A stretch of 64,000 nt of DNA, from positions 53,015,267-53,079,266 of the forward strand of contig OX235270.1 of the NCBI GenBank assembly GCA_944472135.2. Direction: 5' to 3'. Both the position numbers and the translations under genes were made by a program. Below, in pieces: positions 1-13,600 of the stretch. Under the pieces are notes generated by a model. That model worked only from the letters and a program-made list of their open reading frames with translations, ran no database searches and was not told the origin of the DNA. Source of the DNA: Trichobilharzia regenti (taxonomy: Eukaryota; Platyhelminthes; Trematoda; Strigeidida; Schistosomatidae). Each line of letters begins with the position of its first letter. Position 1 is the stretch's first letter.

Positions 1-358
1 TTACTTTCTATAGAGCCCATGAACTCATGAATTCCATATTATTATTATTTCTAATTGTCTGATATATAGTGTATTGCAGTGTTATGTTGATGCATATTAT
101 CACGCTTGCAGATGCTATTTAAATGTCGCCTAGTGATATCATTGATTCGATGTTTTTAACAACCCTAATTGCTTCATTATTATGGGTATAAAACCAGATG
201 AAGTCATTCGATAGAATATTCTTTGTTCAGAAATCAGTCCTTTGAAATTTGTTAGGCAGGTTTCTGAAGAAAAGTGTTGAACACTGTACTCATGTAATTT
301 AAAACACTGATTAATGAATATAGAATATTCTCTCAGATATATTCACAACTGTGATTGT
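1..358. other. 3' flank of VAC14, no gene seen
   Basis: AT-rich non-coding sequence downstream of the host gene. I see no open frame with recognisable similarity, no RNA gene and no clear repeat before the RTE-related block that begins near 359. Confidence 0.4.
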
Positions 359-1037
359 CAACGATTTTCACCAGCCTCATAGAACAATCCCTCTAATTAA
401 ATAGCGTCTTCGTCAATCTAGTCAGTTATTTAGCACCACTACTCTTGAACTCTCATGAAGGTGTATCATTAAGCTCTGGTCCTTTACCTAGCTCTAGACT
501 AGAAACCGCTTTCGCAACGTCGCCTACAACTAGAAAATCGATTTAGCTGAGCTTAGATCAGAGGTGAGCGTAGACCGATTTCAGACGTCTCACGAAAAGT
601 TATCGAGAAACCATGCTTCTCAAAGTGACTTTCGAAACATGTTTCTTTAATAAGTCCAAGTGGTTGACAAGTACTACCTGTTGTTGATATCCATTTCTCC
701 CGGTCTTGTTCGAATATGGGATGACAACCTAGTAGAAAGCTCACCTCATCTCTGTACTTTCGTAACCTGCTGCATCTACTACCTGACCAAGCATATATAT
801 TCAGTCTTTACATTATTTAATATTCATCTTTACGCTTGTTAGTGTCTTCATTTACGTTAGCTGTTCTCTATTGTATGAAATTTCAGCTTGTCTGTACTGT
901 TTCGAGTCACTAGTCATTTGTTTTCAGAAAGCCGGCTTCCAGTGAGATATCTAACATGGCTATTCTGACACTATATGTCACGCTCAACCTCATTACTTCC
1001 AGCGTTTCTACACTGGTGCAAACTGGATGACGGGCAT
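359..1037 (+). repeat. Dispersed repeat, copy A (RTE-related)
   Basis: This block recurs almost base for base at 18229-18785 inside VAC14 intron 6. Its first part (about 420-520) also resembles 21078-21170, where it leads into a degenerate RTE element, so it is probably RTE 5'-region material. Copy A carries 122 bases (863-984) that copy B lacks; both edges of that segment end in GCT. The short open frames inside are identical in both copies because the DNA is duplicated, and I do not regard them as genes. Confidence 0.75.
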
Positions 1038-1794
1038 GCTTGATCAGAAACTTGGGAAACCTTCTTAGTTTACGCTGTATTTCAAACACAGGTATAGAAA
1101 AATTGAATATGGTTCATAGGCTGGGTGCGCACATTACGAAAAGCGTTTCTAAGAGACTGCAGACTTTTATGAACATATGTCTTTGCTCTATATTAAATAT
1201 CATGTGGCCGATCTGAAAGGATAGGCAGGGACTCTGAAAGTGAACCAGCCAGGAAGCTAATTGCCAACAAATGTACAAAGGTAGGTGTAGATAGATCGGA
1301 CAAACCCTGAGGAAATCCTCAAGTGAGTATGCTGAGACCACGAGTTTAACCCGAACGGGAAGTGACAAGTTGGTTGTCCATTGTGGCACAGAGATGTGAA
1401 AGGGAAACGCAAGCTATTTGAAAATAACTGCAGATAAGAGTCCAGTAGGGGGAGGAGTGCCGTTGACCAACCAAAAGAACGAATAACAGCAATAATGCCT
1501 AATTCCTGGTAGCTAAAGTAGATAAATGAGAATTTATGAATTTAAAAGATGCAGAAAATTATTAACAGCTGAGGTGTAGTCGGAGTGACATTATGATCAC
1601 TAATGCTGAGTGTAATTGACTACCGAAGTGCATTGTAATCATAAAGCGAATATGAAAGCAATGGATTTAATTTCCAAGATGTATTTGTAACTCGAATGGA
1701 AACCTGAAAATCCTAATACAATGTCACAAACACTATTTTAAGAATATCCTAAGATCCAGCAATTCACCTAGGGGATAAAGGGCTTCAGTGTAAA
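1038..1794. other. VAC14 3' untranslated/flanking region, no gene
   Basis: Sequence directly downstream of the VAC14 stop codon (read on the minus strand). It should contain the 3' UTR, but I could not pick a convincing poly(A) signal or a second gene. The 91-codon minus-strand open frame at 1114-1389 resembles nothing I recognise. Confidence 0.4.
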
Positions 1795-4638
1795 TTACAT
1801 GTCAAGGAACACAAAAGAATTTACCTCAGTCAAATATTCACTCGCCGAACAAAGTGAATTTGTTGATTTAGAGTAAATTTTATTTTGACTATCGAAGAAA
1901 TTTGAATTGTCCGTAGATTTTTCTTTGTAAATCATCCGCGACGTATTATAGTCGCTTTCAAGACAAATACTACTAGAATGATTACCATGAGATGATGAAT
2001 TAGTAGTATGATTTTGAGATACTCCATCACGATTTATCACGTTTCTTAAACGATATTCATCAGATTGCTTTTGAATTAGGTGGAAATGATCAAACAATCC
2101 ATCAAAGTTGATATGTATACCAACCGCATTTTGTGTAGGATAATGATTTTCTGGAGTATGACTAATATATATAGAGGAAGAATAGCAGTATCATCAAAGT
2201 AAATAACAAATTTATTCATTAGTATAAACTTATATGAAAATGTACCAACAGAAATGATGGACGTTCTGAAAAGACTTACATAGACGAATATTCAAGATAA
2301 TTTCAAAGAAAAAACTAATTGAAATCACAGTTCATCATCTCTGTAAACTTGGTCAAGCACGGCAGTGTGTAATTCCTTAGTAATTTTTGTTTTATAGGAT
2401 ATATCACACAATCAAACAGTTGCATTTGGTGGATAACGTCTCGATTACAATCTACTGTTCACAATCACATCTATTTCTAACTACACTACTTCGAAACAAT
2501 TTTTTATAGTTCTCGTTCTTTTTCTACATTTATCGTTAAGGTGTAGTGCACGTCGCCTATTGCACATATTCTCCATTGATTTGATGAAAACAGCTCCCGT
2601 TATCAGCCAAACACACAAGTTGACAATATCTAACAAACAGAATGGAGAAAAAGACTGATAATGGGAGCTGTATTCATCGAATCAACGGAGAATATGTGCA
2701 ATAGGCGACGTGCACTACACCTTTACGATAAATGTAGAAAAAGAACGAGAACCATAAAAAATTGTGTTTCGAAGTAGTGTAGTTAGAAATAGATGTGATT
2801 ATGAACAGTAGATTGTAATCGAGACGTTATCCACTAAATACAACTGTTTCATTGTGTGATATACTCAATAAAACAAAAATTATATGCAATCCAAGCTGTT
2901 TAAAGATTCCCTTAACAATGATCATTTAAAATACCTTTCCTCACAATGGTTAACTCGCTGCTGTTTCAGCACCAAATTTACAGATCGACAATGTAGTAGG
3001 TTATCGTAACACAACGCTTACAATGCCTTCATATGTATTGGTATGTCTCCAAACACCAAGGAATTGTTGTCTCAATGTAGATAGTTACATTTATTATTTA
3101 CTGTGTGAGATATTGATATTAGGTTACGAACGAATCACAAAATACATCATTTTGCTTAGCTTCCTAGGATAGACTGGAATGTCTAAGCCTTCCTCAAACA
3201 CTGAGAACAAGTTTTCTTAACCTCTACACCTCTATGTTGTAAGTGCTTAAATAGCCGAATTTCAGGATTCATAAGTTCTAATTTATTAGATCATAGGCTT
3301 ACAATAACTCAACTAATTCATATTAATTGTGATTTTTAAGCAAAGAAGAAAATGAATCATAACTGAAGGAAAGAGAAACTTGGATACAAACTATTCCTAA
3401 ATTTACAGAGCAGTGTTTCCTGAACATTCAGTTAAATATTGAAGTAGTGAAGCTCACTGCGTGTAAAGGAAGATTTTTATATCTCATAATAAATACTGGC
3501 ACAATAGGGAATGTATCACACAGTTGACAAGATTACTCTCACTCAAAAAATCTTCAGAACGAAAGTCAGCATGACACTGGATTTTTCTCTGCATGAACTT
3601 TAATACAATGTCGTGATTACTCTCAACACGATTGATCAGCAGTTATTTAATAGTTGCCTGGTGACATATTTTAATTGTATGTATGACGCTGATTTCATTC
3701 TTATTCACCAGAAAACCGGATCTACTTTTATATATCCATTAAATGCAGTACGATCAAAGTGCTAAGATTCTAAACATTTTCTCATACTCCTTGTTTTTTC
3801 AGGCAAACGCTTCATACATTTTCATGATTCGGGTCATCAGTAAGCGTTATAATGCATGATCAGGGGAAAACAGCCAAAAGTTACCAAGGTGAAGTAACTA
3901 AATGTAAATGAATGCATTTACTGAAACAAGAAATCACGAAAAAGTGAATAGCTCGAAGATGTTCCCTAGATTGATGAATACTTCATTAGGCAACTATCCA
4001 CTTTAGAGAACACCATATTACCATAAAAGTCATAAATCTAAAACCTGAGTGATTGATAATTTTTAACTATTCCTTCATCAATACTGAAAAATGTAACTTC
4101 TTTTGATCAGTAGGTGCCTTGGGAATTTCCAATAACTTAATTTCACTACACACTAGTTTTCGGATAAACTTTCCTCAGGCTATCACAAAATTAAAAACAT
4201 ACGAATAAAGAAGAATGTTCTGATTATATAGTTTCGGCAATAGGTGAAACGGAATTAATGATAACACATCACACTGATAGACTTTTAATTCTCCATCAAT
4301 TCGTTTTCAATCAAACAAACTTTTTCCACAGGTAAATATACATATAGAAGAAAAACTAAAATGTATCCCATTCTGACATATTTGTGAAGACGTGCCTTTC
4401 GAGCTTTTCAATTTATGGGTTTATCCACTCAAAATGTGTTAAAACAATTAAACAAACTCTATAAAATAGTTTTGTAATTACGCCGAACTGTCTGAAATGC
4501 ATTCCACGGGCGGTAAACACTGTAAACGTCTCCAAAGTGTCTGAAATGCATCTGTTTGTGGAAGACACATAAGTAAGCAATATAACGTTTCTCGAAGATC
4601 AGTGCTGAAACGTCTATCAAGCATATGCATCCGGAGAC
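1795..4638 (-). CDS. VAC14: VAC14 exons 14-15 (residues 752-925)
   Basis: Exon 14 (4638-4482) encodes MCLPQTDAFQTLWRRLQCLP, matching the animal [20 protein letters not shown] block. Exon 15 (2161-1795) begins with a linker and then the FDHFHLIQKQSDEYRLRN helix, matching LLQHFEKVQNKHLEVRHQR near the human C terminus. It then continues for about 80 further residues rich in Ser and Asn up to the TAA at 1797-1795. The extra tail has no counterpart in the human protein as I recall it. Confidence 0.92.
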
Positions 4639-7600
4639 CTGAAACACAAGGTAAAACAATCACCCATAATAGGCTTTACTGTTTTAGTATTATAGAGCTA
4701 TGCTCACATTACTATGATTGAATGATAAATATGAACAGTAGAATATGAGAATGCCAGTCTAGATGACAAAATCTGTATATAACCAATATGTCATGCATCT
4801 TTTAAGTAAAGTAAACCCTGCCAAACGATGTGACATAGATATGTTTTTTAATCCAGAACGTAGTTAATAACAAAATGTTTACAAAAACTAACCAATAAGG
4901 CAAATACATACAGACACATACACAGTTTCAGCATTGTAATACATTTCAAAATTTCGGAAACCCATTCATATTTTGACACAAATATTGCTGCTGATTACTC
5001 GTATAAGATTTTCTGTCTGTGCGAACTATTAAAATTTGTGCATGCGTTACACACCTCATGTTGTCATCCAGTTGAACAGTATACGTATGAGTGTACAGAC
5101 TGTAACATGATGATATCCGGCTATCAATTCACCAAAAATAAAACTGACAGATTTTTAAAAAATGCTGATTTTGGGTCGGTCTTCTAATAATGAAGATTTC
5201 TAAAGTAGACACAAAAACTTGCGACTGAAGTCGGCTTGATCTTCCTGGTGCGGGCGTCATCGTGTCTCGCTGTATCCATTTCTGGAGCTCGCTGACGTTC
5301 ACGTGCCATTGCGATTGTGTCTGCGTAACCCCATCTCGAAGTGACCATATGTGGTCCTTCCCACTTTGGAAACTGTTTGCCTGACCCTGTCGAACATTCG
5401 TCGGTTTTTCGGCTCACACTTTCATATGCTGCTTTCGCCCGACCTCCCAGCAGCGTCCCAAGTAGCAGCTCCATCGCTGTCAGATCTTGAACGCCAGTCA
5501 ACTGTGCAGAAGCCTTGAAGTCCTGCCCGAAGATCCATATGTCTCCATCAAAAACTGCAGGGCATAGGTTTTCCATTTGTCGGTAGGCAGCGACACCAAA
5601 TGTAACAACAGAAGACAAGGGCCGGCAACAGATCCTTTTATTACGGAAATCAACACGTATTTATATATATTTCCTGTACATGATTATAGCTCATACAAGT
5701 AGAAAATCGCAGTCTTCTGATTGGTTGTTTTTCGGAAGTTAAGCAAACAAACGCAGACTTCTTATTGGTTGTTTCGGGTAACCTAGGAAAATGGAGCCAT
5801 TTATCTACGAATCATATTTGCCCATGTTAAGTCTGCTGTGATTGGTTGTTGAATCGGCCTTGTTCATATTTTCTCACGGCCAATATTAATGACCTAGACA
5901 TTGACGTAGATTGATGTCTACCAATTGGCTAGCAGCCTGCTCTCACCACAGACACAGATAATAAGTAATACAACTTACTTGTGAATATTGGTGATTCAAT
6001 CATCTGAATTAACTGATCCATATCGTACAACATTTCAACGGTTATAACAATACCTCCACTTATTGCAAAATGATGAAGTGGCGATGCAATAATCTTAGGT
6101 TAAGAAAACAAGCTAATATTTACTTATTATGAAAATAAAATGATTGAAAGCTGATCAACACAGAATACCTTGAGTTACAATGTGATAAAAGCAACTCGCG
6201 GAAAACAAACAAACTCTCAGACGACTGATGAACTCTCAGATTACAAATGATAGTGATAGGGCTCCACCAGACACTAAATTAAACAGAGGTATTTAAGTAC
6301 GGTGGAGACAGCTTACTGTCCGGATTAACTGAGGTACTAGGCAGCGTTTGGGAATCAGAAGAAGTCCCATCGGGTTGGTGTAAGTCACTGATTATCCCCA
6401 TATACAAGAAGGGAGACAAGTCTTCCTGTGATAATCACAGAGGGATTAGCTTGACTAATATAGTATCTAAAGTCTTAGGCTCAATAATCATGCGTAGACT
6501 GAGTGGTGCTCGGGAAGCACAAACACGAGAGAGCCAGGCAGGCTTTAGACCAGGAAGAGGGTGTATTGATCATATCTTCACCCTCCGACAGATTCTAGAA
6601 CATAGGCATTCCTACCGGCGTCCAACAGTCATTATATTTCTTGACCTAAAGGCAGCATTCGACTCTGTCGATCGGGAAGTTCTCTGGAGATGCTTGGCTG
6701 TAAAGGGAATTCCAAGAAAATATATTGCACTGATTAAGGCACTCTATTCGTACTCATACAGCCAGGTGAGGGCTTACGGCGAGCTGTCATCTGAACTGAT
6801 GACGACCAGTGGTGTCCGTCAAGGATGCCCATTATCTCCTTTTCTATTCAACTTCATCATAGATGTGTTAATGGACTTAACCCTAGGTGACTTCAGCGAC
6901 TCAGGGATTGACTTGCTACCGGGAATAATCTCGTTGACTTGGAATATGCAGACGATATAGTCCTTCTAGGCGAAGACGCTGACGAAATGCAGAGTCTTCT
7001 AAACACCTTGAGCCGCAATCTACGAATGTTTGGCATGCGATTCGCTCCCGCCAAATGCAAGATGATGTTACAGGACTGGACTACATCGACGCCTAGTTTA
7101 AAAATAGGAAGTGAAGTGGTAGAGCACGTTGACCGCTTCACTTATTTGGGAAGTACCATCAGCCCCAACGGGCTGATCTCTGACGAAATCTCAGCACGAA
7201 TACAAGGGGCTCGTTTCGCATTTGTTAGTTTACGCCGACTCTGGCGTAGACGAGATGTTCGACTATCGACCAAAGGGCGGGTGTACTGCTCATCAGTCCG
7301 CTCCGTCCTCCTTTATGGTTGTGAGACCTGGCCACTGAGAGTGGAAGACATGAAAAGACTAGCTGTCTTTGATCATAGGTGCCTGCGTTCTATTTCCCGT
7401 GTAAAGTGGCATAATAAGGTGAGCAACATGGAGGTTAGGCGTAGAGTTCTAGGTAAACAGGGGAAATCAATCGACGAAGTCGTGAAGCTACAAAGACTGA
7501 GATGGTTAGGACATGTGTTACGTATGCCAAGTCATCGCCTCCCTCGACGAGCTATGTTAGCGGATATAGGGTCAGGCTGGAAAAAAGCTAGCGGCGGTCA

Positions 7601-10600
7601 AACAAAAACTTGGCATCAGTCAATGAAATCCACAACAGTTGGTCTAAGCCACGTAGAAAGGTGTAGACTTCCAGGCTGGGGTCCTCGGGACGGTAAAAAT
7701 CTATGGTTGGAAACAATTGGTGACATGGCTCAAAATCGTTCTCAGTGGCGCAGATGCATCCACTCCCTGTGACTTATGATCTTCAATGAAACTGTTTTGT
7801 ATTTCTTTATTACTCCTTTGTCTCACACCTCTGCTCACTGTTTCTATTATGCTTTTCTTGTACTTTCTTCTCTTGCTTCGCGTGCTACACGGAATGTGGC
7901 GACTTGAACTTCCGCACATTTGTGCAAAGTTCTATGTCGAAAACAGACAGACAGAAATTAAACACACTCTTCTGGGAATACACTGGTGAACTTGAAAAAT
8001 ACCGTCAATCCATCAGAACTACTCATTACAAGCTTTGATCATTTAGGAGAATATGACAAAAGAATACTTGCAAATTCGAAGTTTCAGTAAATTCAGCTGA
8101 AACCTAGTATGATGTTATCAACTACAACAAACTATTGCTTTTGATGGTTCTATTTTTAATACTTATTAGGAATTACTCAACCTCTACGATTTCGCCTCAG
8201 ATCACCTAGCGATTCGGAAATATTTTAATTACGAGGCAAATATTTCGCATGGAATTCCAAACGACACTGCTTTCTTGTGGGAAAAGAAAAGTAATGATGA
8301 TATGTAAGAGCTTGTGTTCAGTAAAAGGATACAATGATTTCACCAAACGGCTACAATGTTTATAATTCTGCGACAACAAACAAAGTGATAATAATGAAAC
8401 TGGATTATAACACCAGGCACGGTAAAGTTTTTCAAATAATTGACATTGAGTCTACAAAATAAATAAAACATACAGTTGTTTTAATGAAACGAATTTTGAG
8501 GTGCCATTCAACTTTTCATAAATCAAAATTTAGTAAGGGCGTAGTGCCATTTCGAATGCGTTCGCGTGATAGTGTTCATCCAATTAAATAAATTTTTTTT
8601 CGATGTTTATCCAATTTCTCCACTTAACTATGTCATCTTAATTAATACTGAGAGTAAATCGATAAAATGTTGATACTTGAAAGTTATGTAATTAGTTTTC
8701 TTAACGGAGAATTATTAGCAAAAACTCAAATATACGTTGCGAGTAAATACTACTTTACAAATTATGCATTTATTTACTAGAGCTATTTCACAACTGAGGC
8801 TTTGGCTGGTTCTCGGCCGATAACTGCTACCTTGTCGTGGTGGTCGGGCTTCAATACCCTAATAACTCAATATGCCAAAATGACTAGGACTCATGTCCCT
8901 GAAGGTCCTACCATGTCAGGAAGGTTGCTTGGATAGCGGTTAAACTAGAAGCAGTTACCATGGGGTACATGGGCTCCAGAATCCAATCGGATCAAATGGC
9001 GTATGGACCCGTATGGGTCACCGGCAGCCATGTGAATGCAGCTCCTGACGCTGCTCCACTGCCTTGCGGATCAGACTCCAAGTCAAAGGCTCGGGGGGTG
9101 ATCCCTTAATAAAACCACCTGCTTCGGTCTGGGCGCCCGGCAGTATCTCAGCCCTCACATAATGAATTGAATAAAGCAACAAACAATCATCGAGACTTAT
9201 CGTGTGCTATTACACGTGTTGCAGTTTCTTTCTTTCTTCCCTTCCCGATGATAGTTAACGAATACTGTTTGAACTTGTTAAGCACGGCTGTTTTCCTTCC
9301 AGATGAAGTTCTTTATCCGTTCTCTACTTATATATTTTTTTCTCTTCTTTCTTTTTTTCTTTTAATCTATGTTATTTTATTATTATTGTGTGGCGCATCC
9401 TTCTTGGTGCCATATTGTACCAAGTTTTTATGCGTTCAAATACATAAATAAATTTTGGCTGGTTGCCTTTTCTCTCTATTATTCAAAGGAAATAATTCTT
9501 AGACGTTTGAGTAGGCCAAACTATCAGTTGGATTGAATTCACAATAACCACCTCTCTTATGCTCATCTTCTTCCGGAAATGAAACGCGTGTCCTATTTCT
9601 TCAGTATATAACATAATGCCATGCATAGAGAAATTCATATATTTCCGAAATAGTCTCAGTTATTTGATGCTAAGTATTTAACTTCGATACGAAAGAGTAG
9701 AGGATTATATGTGTGAACAATCACATTTCAAGTGTATAGCTGTTTGATCAAATAGTATTGCCAAGTAATTACAGCCATGTCAAGTTAGAAAGTGGTTATG
9801 CAACATTCCACTCAATGCCAAGTCAGTCTGGAGTCACCATATTATTTCCAGTTGTAAAGTCAAACTCTGCTGTCACAAGTTTGATTTATTGCAGCATTGC
9901 ATATAAGTACTGTCTTATTTTCTATTTATTATTTCTGAAACGGTTTTAGAGTTTTACGAGACTCGGTATAAACACCGACTACTGGGTCCCTTCGAACATT
10001 ACAGAATGATCTTCGTTTTCCACCGTTGTTGCTCTCATGGAAGTTGAAGTATCTCTGGCCGGTCATCCAGTATGCATGTATGTATCGCGTTGAAGGTTGT
10101 TAAATTTATTTTTTGAAAATTACTCTGCCTTCTTTATAACTGGTGATTTTGAATATAATAACCCTCTACAAACATCAGGTTTGCCTTAATTACTTATAAA
10201 TCTAAATTTTAATTTGTACGTATGTTTTCATCTGTGATCACAATACAAACTTTCATTTTCCCTGTGGTTTTCTGGTCTCCTCATTCAATGTAAAAGCAAT
10301 CAATATAAAAGGATTCATCTCGTGTGTTTTTTTAATTGCAGTTTTATTGAAGACGAGGAAATGGAGTTTTGTAACACAATCTGATAAATTCGCCTGAATA
10401 TTATTGTCGCTGTGTAGGTAGCTCGTTTATTCCGAGTTTGATCACGGATCGATATCGCTTAGAGAATCATTGAAAGCAGGGAGTGAGTGCTGGACAGCCA
10501 TTTGATCCTAGTTTGTGACTGCTTAGCAGTACACAGTCACACCGGTGCGTACTTTATGTAGTACAAGAGTAATTTAATTCAATGTCTCTACCATAGAATA

Positions 10601-13600
10601 AGATACGTGACTGCATTGGTGGAGCAAAAGAGACTCTTTAAGGCAGTAGTATATAACTAGGAGGAATTTATCAAATATACGGCCGGATTCAATGAGTAAG
10701 TAGAAGCGTTACCTACGATACGAGGTCAGTTCGATGTCGACATACCTGATTAAGCTGTATGCTGAACGGATCAATTCACAATGTATTAATAATTACTGCA
10801 TCAACGTGAATACGAATTTATCTGTCCCTGTGTAAGTAGAGGTGGGGTGGGGTGGGGTAGGGATAGACACAGAGTAATCGACTGTTATAAACTAATGAGG
10901 AAGTACTAATTCAATACACAGTGCGCCTTTAATCCATTCAGTCGACAGTGACTATAGGATGAAAACACAAGAAGAATTTTCAGTAATATACTGAATACTG
11001 AGCATTCTGTCTAAAAACACTCATCCGTATCTAAGTGCATGCGAATTAGTACGAGTAATCCTAACCTGTAATTGCGACAAGGTATGTTCAGCCTCTATTT
11101 CTACGTTAGCGATTATAGACTTTTTTCATAATCTCACATTTTAATGCTGTATAACGTCCTTTTACACCCTAAGAACATTGCAAACTTGACTGATGGAAAT
11201 CAGTCAGCACTTAGGACTACACAACAACACATTGTAAATCCCAGTGATCAATTAATGTAAGCAATAACAATATTCTTTCTCAGCTTTTGTTCATAGTATC
11301 TTTCAGAGTGTCTAGGTAGCATGACACCAGTATAATGTTTGACGCTCTTTGAACATTCACAATAACTGATTGCAATGATTACCGCTGAGTCTTTCAAATC
11401 TGTTCACTTGTTGATTATAAATTCATTTTCTCATATTTTTAATTGCAGTTATGTGAATCAGTGACAAAATTAACTTTCCATAATTTCCCTTTCGAACTCA
11501 ACCACATTAGATCCCATCTACCATATTACTGTTTCTTACATAATGGCAAATTCTCAACTATGAAATTAATTTTGGCTTCAACGAAGTAGAGAAAATAAAG
11601 GCAAAGAAGCTAAAATGAAGGGGGCAGGCATTGGGAAGAAAGAATATTGACGATTTAATGAATCTAGGACATCATTAGGAGTGCATAAATCCGAGCTGCT
11701 GAGAATGATTTTGAGTCATACTACCAACACTCTCAAGTCATGGATTACGAACATCTCCAGGAGTCAAGTCACGAAGTCTCTACCCCACTCACTATGTGGC
11801 TAAAACCAAAAGTCAAAATCGATGAGAACTGGTGCATGTCTCGACCTGAGTAATAGTTTTATTTGATATAAACACATTGATGACATGACTATGAGAAGTA
11901 AATTTCATAGCAAACGCCACTATTAGATGAGCGACATTAGGTGTGATGAAGTTATTCTTGTAACCAAGTCTTTTAAAGTGCTGTGATCATATCGCTCACT
12001 TACAAAGATCTACAGTAACTATCTCTATTAGATCAAATGACACTCATTTCCATAACTGCTACTGTTTCCAGATTGGGACATCAATTCAAATGATAAGCAG
12101 CTAGAACAAAGTTCTTTGGTATAATACATCGATTGCTAGCAGAAGGACAACTTATCTCTTGATTGAAAACCTCAGTCCGAATTTCACGTTCTCAATAATT
12201 ACGGTGAGCACAGAGGAGAATTAATTAATTGTAATGAAACAGAAGAAGTAATAGTGTATCTGGGAAAACATTATTTTTTAGTCTGTTAACAATGCACTTT
12301 TAAATTTCAAAACATTCAACTATTTTCACTTACCTTCGTACTGATTGTTCGCAGCTGTTTACGAAAATCATTTAAAACTGGTTGTGTTAAAAGAATTCGA
12401 TTCAATGCTTGTATTAGTACAAATGCAGAATCCAGTGGTTTAATATAAGAAATAATTGTAGAAATGGTGCAATAAACGATATCAGCTCCAAGAACCTGAC
12501 AAAGATCACTAGACGGTAATCAAAACAAACAAGTCAATAGAAACTCATGTCAAACTGTAAAATACAAAAACAAAAAACATGCTGACTTTTAATACATCCG
12601 ATTTTGCAAATATAAAACCTCTCCTGGGAGTACACACAGATTCCTTAACAGTTAAGCGAATGGATTATCTTTGAATCACTATAAATCAATTTAATAGTAA
12701 ATATTCCAATAAATAATAATTTATTATAGCTGAACAGATAGATGCATTGTTTTGTATTTTCTCATCAGATTTTTTATAACTACCACCTGAAACATTCCTT
12801 GAAAACAGCCATTCGATACTGTTCCAGTTAATAAAATTCCAGCTAACAAATAAGGACCAGAGCATAAAATGAAGATGAAATAAGAATGAATGAGTTCTTA
12901 TTTAAACAGTGAACGTTTATTAAAAAATTTCTAAAGCTTAACGGAATGACAGCTAAGAACATTCTCAGCATTAAAACTCAGTATCCAACCAGGCATTCCT
13001 TGCATGGTCTAAATCAACAGTCAAAACTTCAAGTATTCATGCCCCGTTCTGATATAATAAAACCTCACTCTTTTTCAATATAATGTTATATCAGCTAACA
13101 TTGTCGAGTTAAGCAACAGATCAGTCTGCGTAACACATGTCTTAGTCATCTCACTACCCACACGTGACTTCGCCATCTCACTGGATTTAGTTTCCCTACT
13201 AACGCAACACTCTACATCTAACAGCATTATTCCTCACCATATTACACAACAACACTAAACCTACCTGAGAGATAGGACGCAGACACCGATGATCAAAGAC
13301 AGTCATTCTCTTTATATCTCCCACTTTCAACGACCAGATGACGTAAAGGGGGATGTAGTGAACTACCTGTTGCAAAATACGTACGTCCTATAGTGGATGG
13401 ATGGATATCAAGCTTGCGTTGGCGATGACGACACTTAGTGAGTAAAAACCGCTGGTTTTGTATTGGCGCTGAGATTTCATCAGTATACAGTTGAGGATAC
13501 AACTTCACAAATAAGTTAAAGGTCAACACACTTGACCATTTGTAATTTCTATCCTTAAACCACCAGTCAGTACAGCACTACCTTCATTTGAAAACAGAAT

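Noticed and set aside
553..744. 63-codon frame found identically at 18423-18614
   Set aside because: Identity comes from the duplicated repeat; the frame resembles no protein and also has an equally long frame on the other strand.
9167..9451. 94-codon frame with hydrophobic, Phe/Leu-rich product
   Set aside because: It lies inside the retroposon and reads through T-rich tracts, which give false membrane-like proteins.
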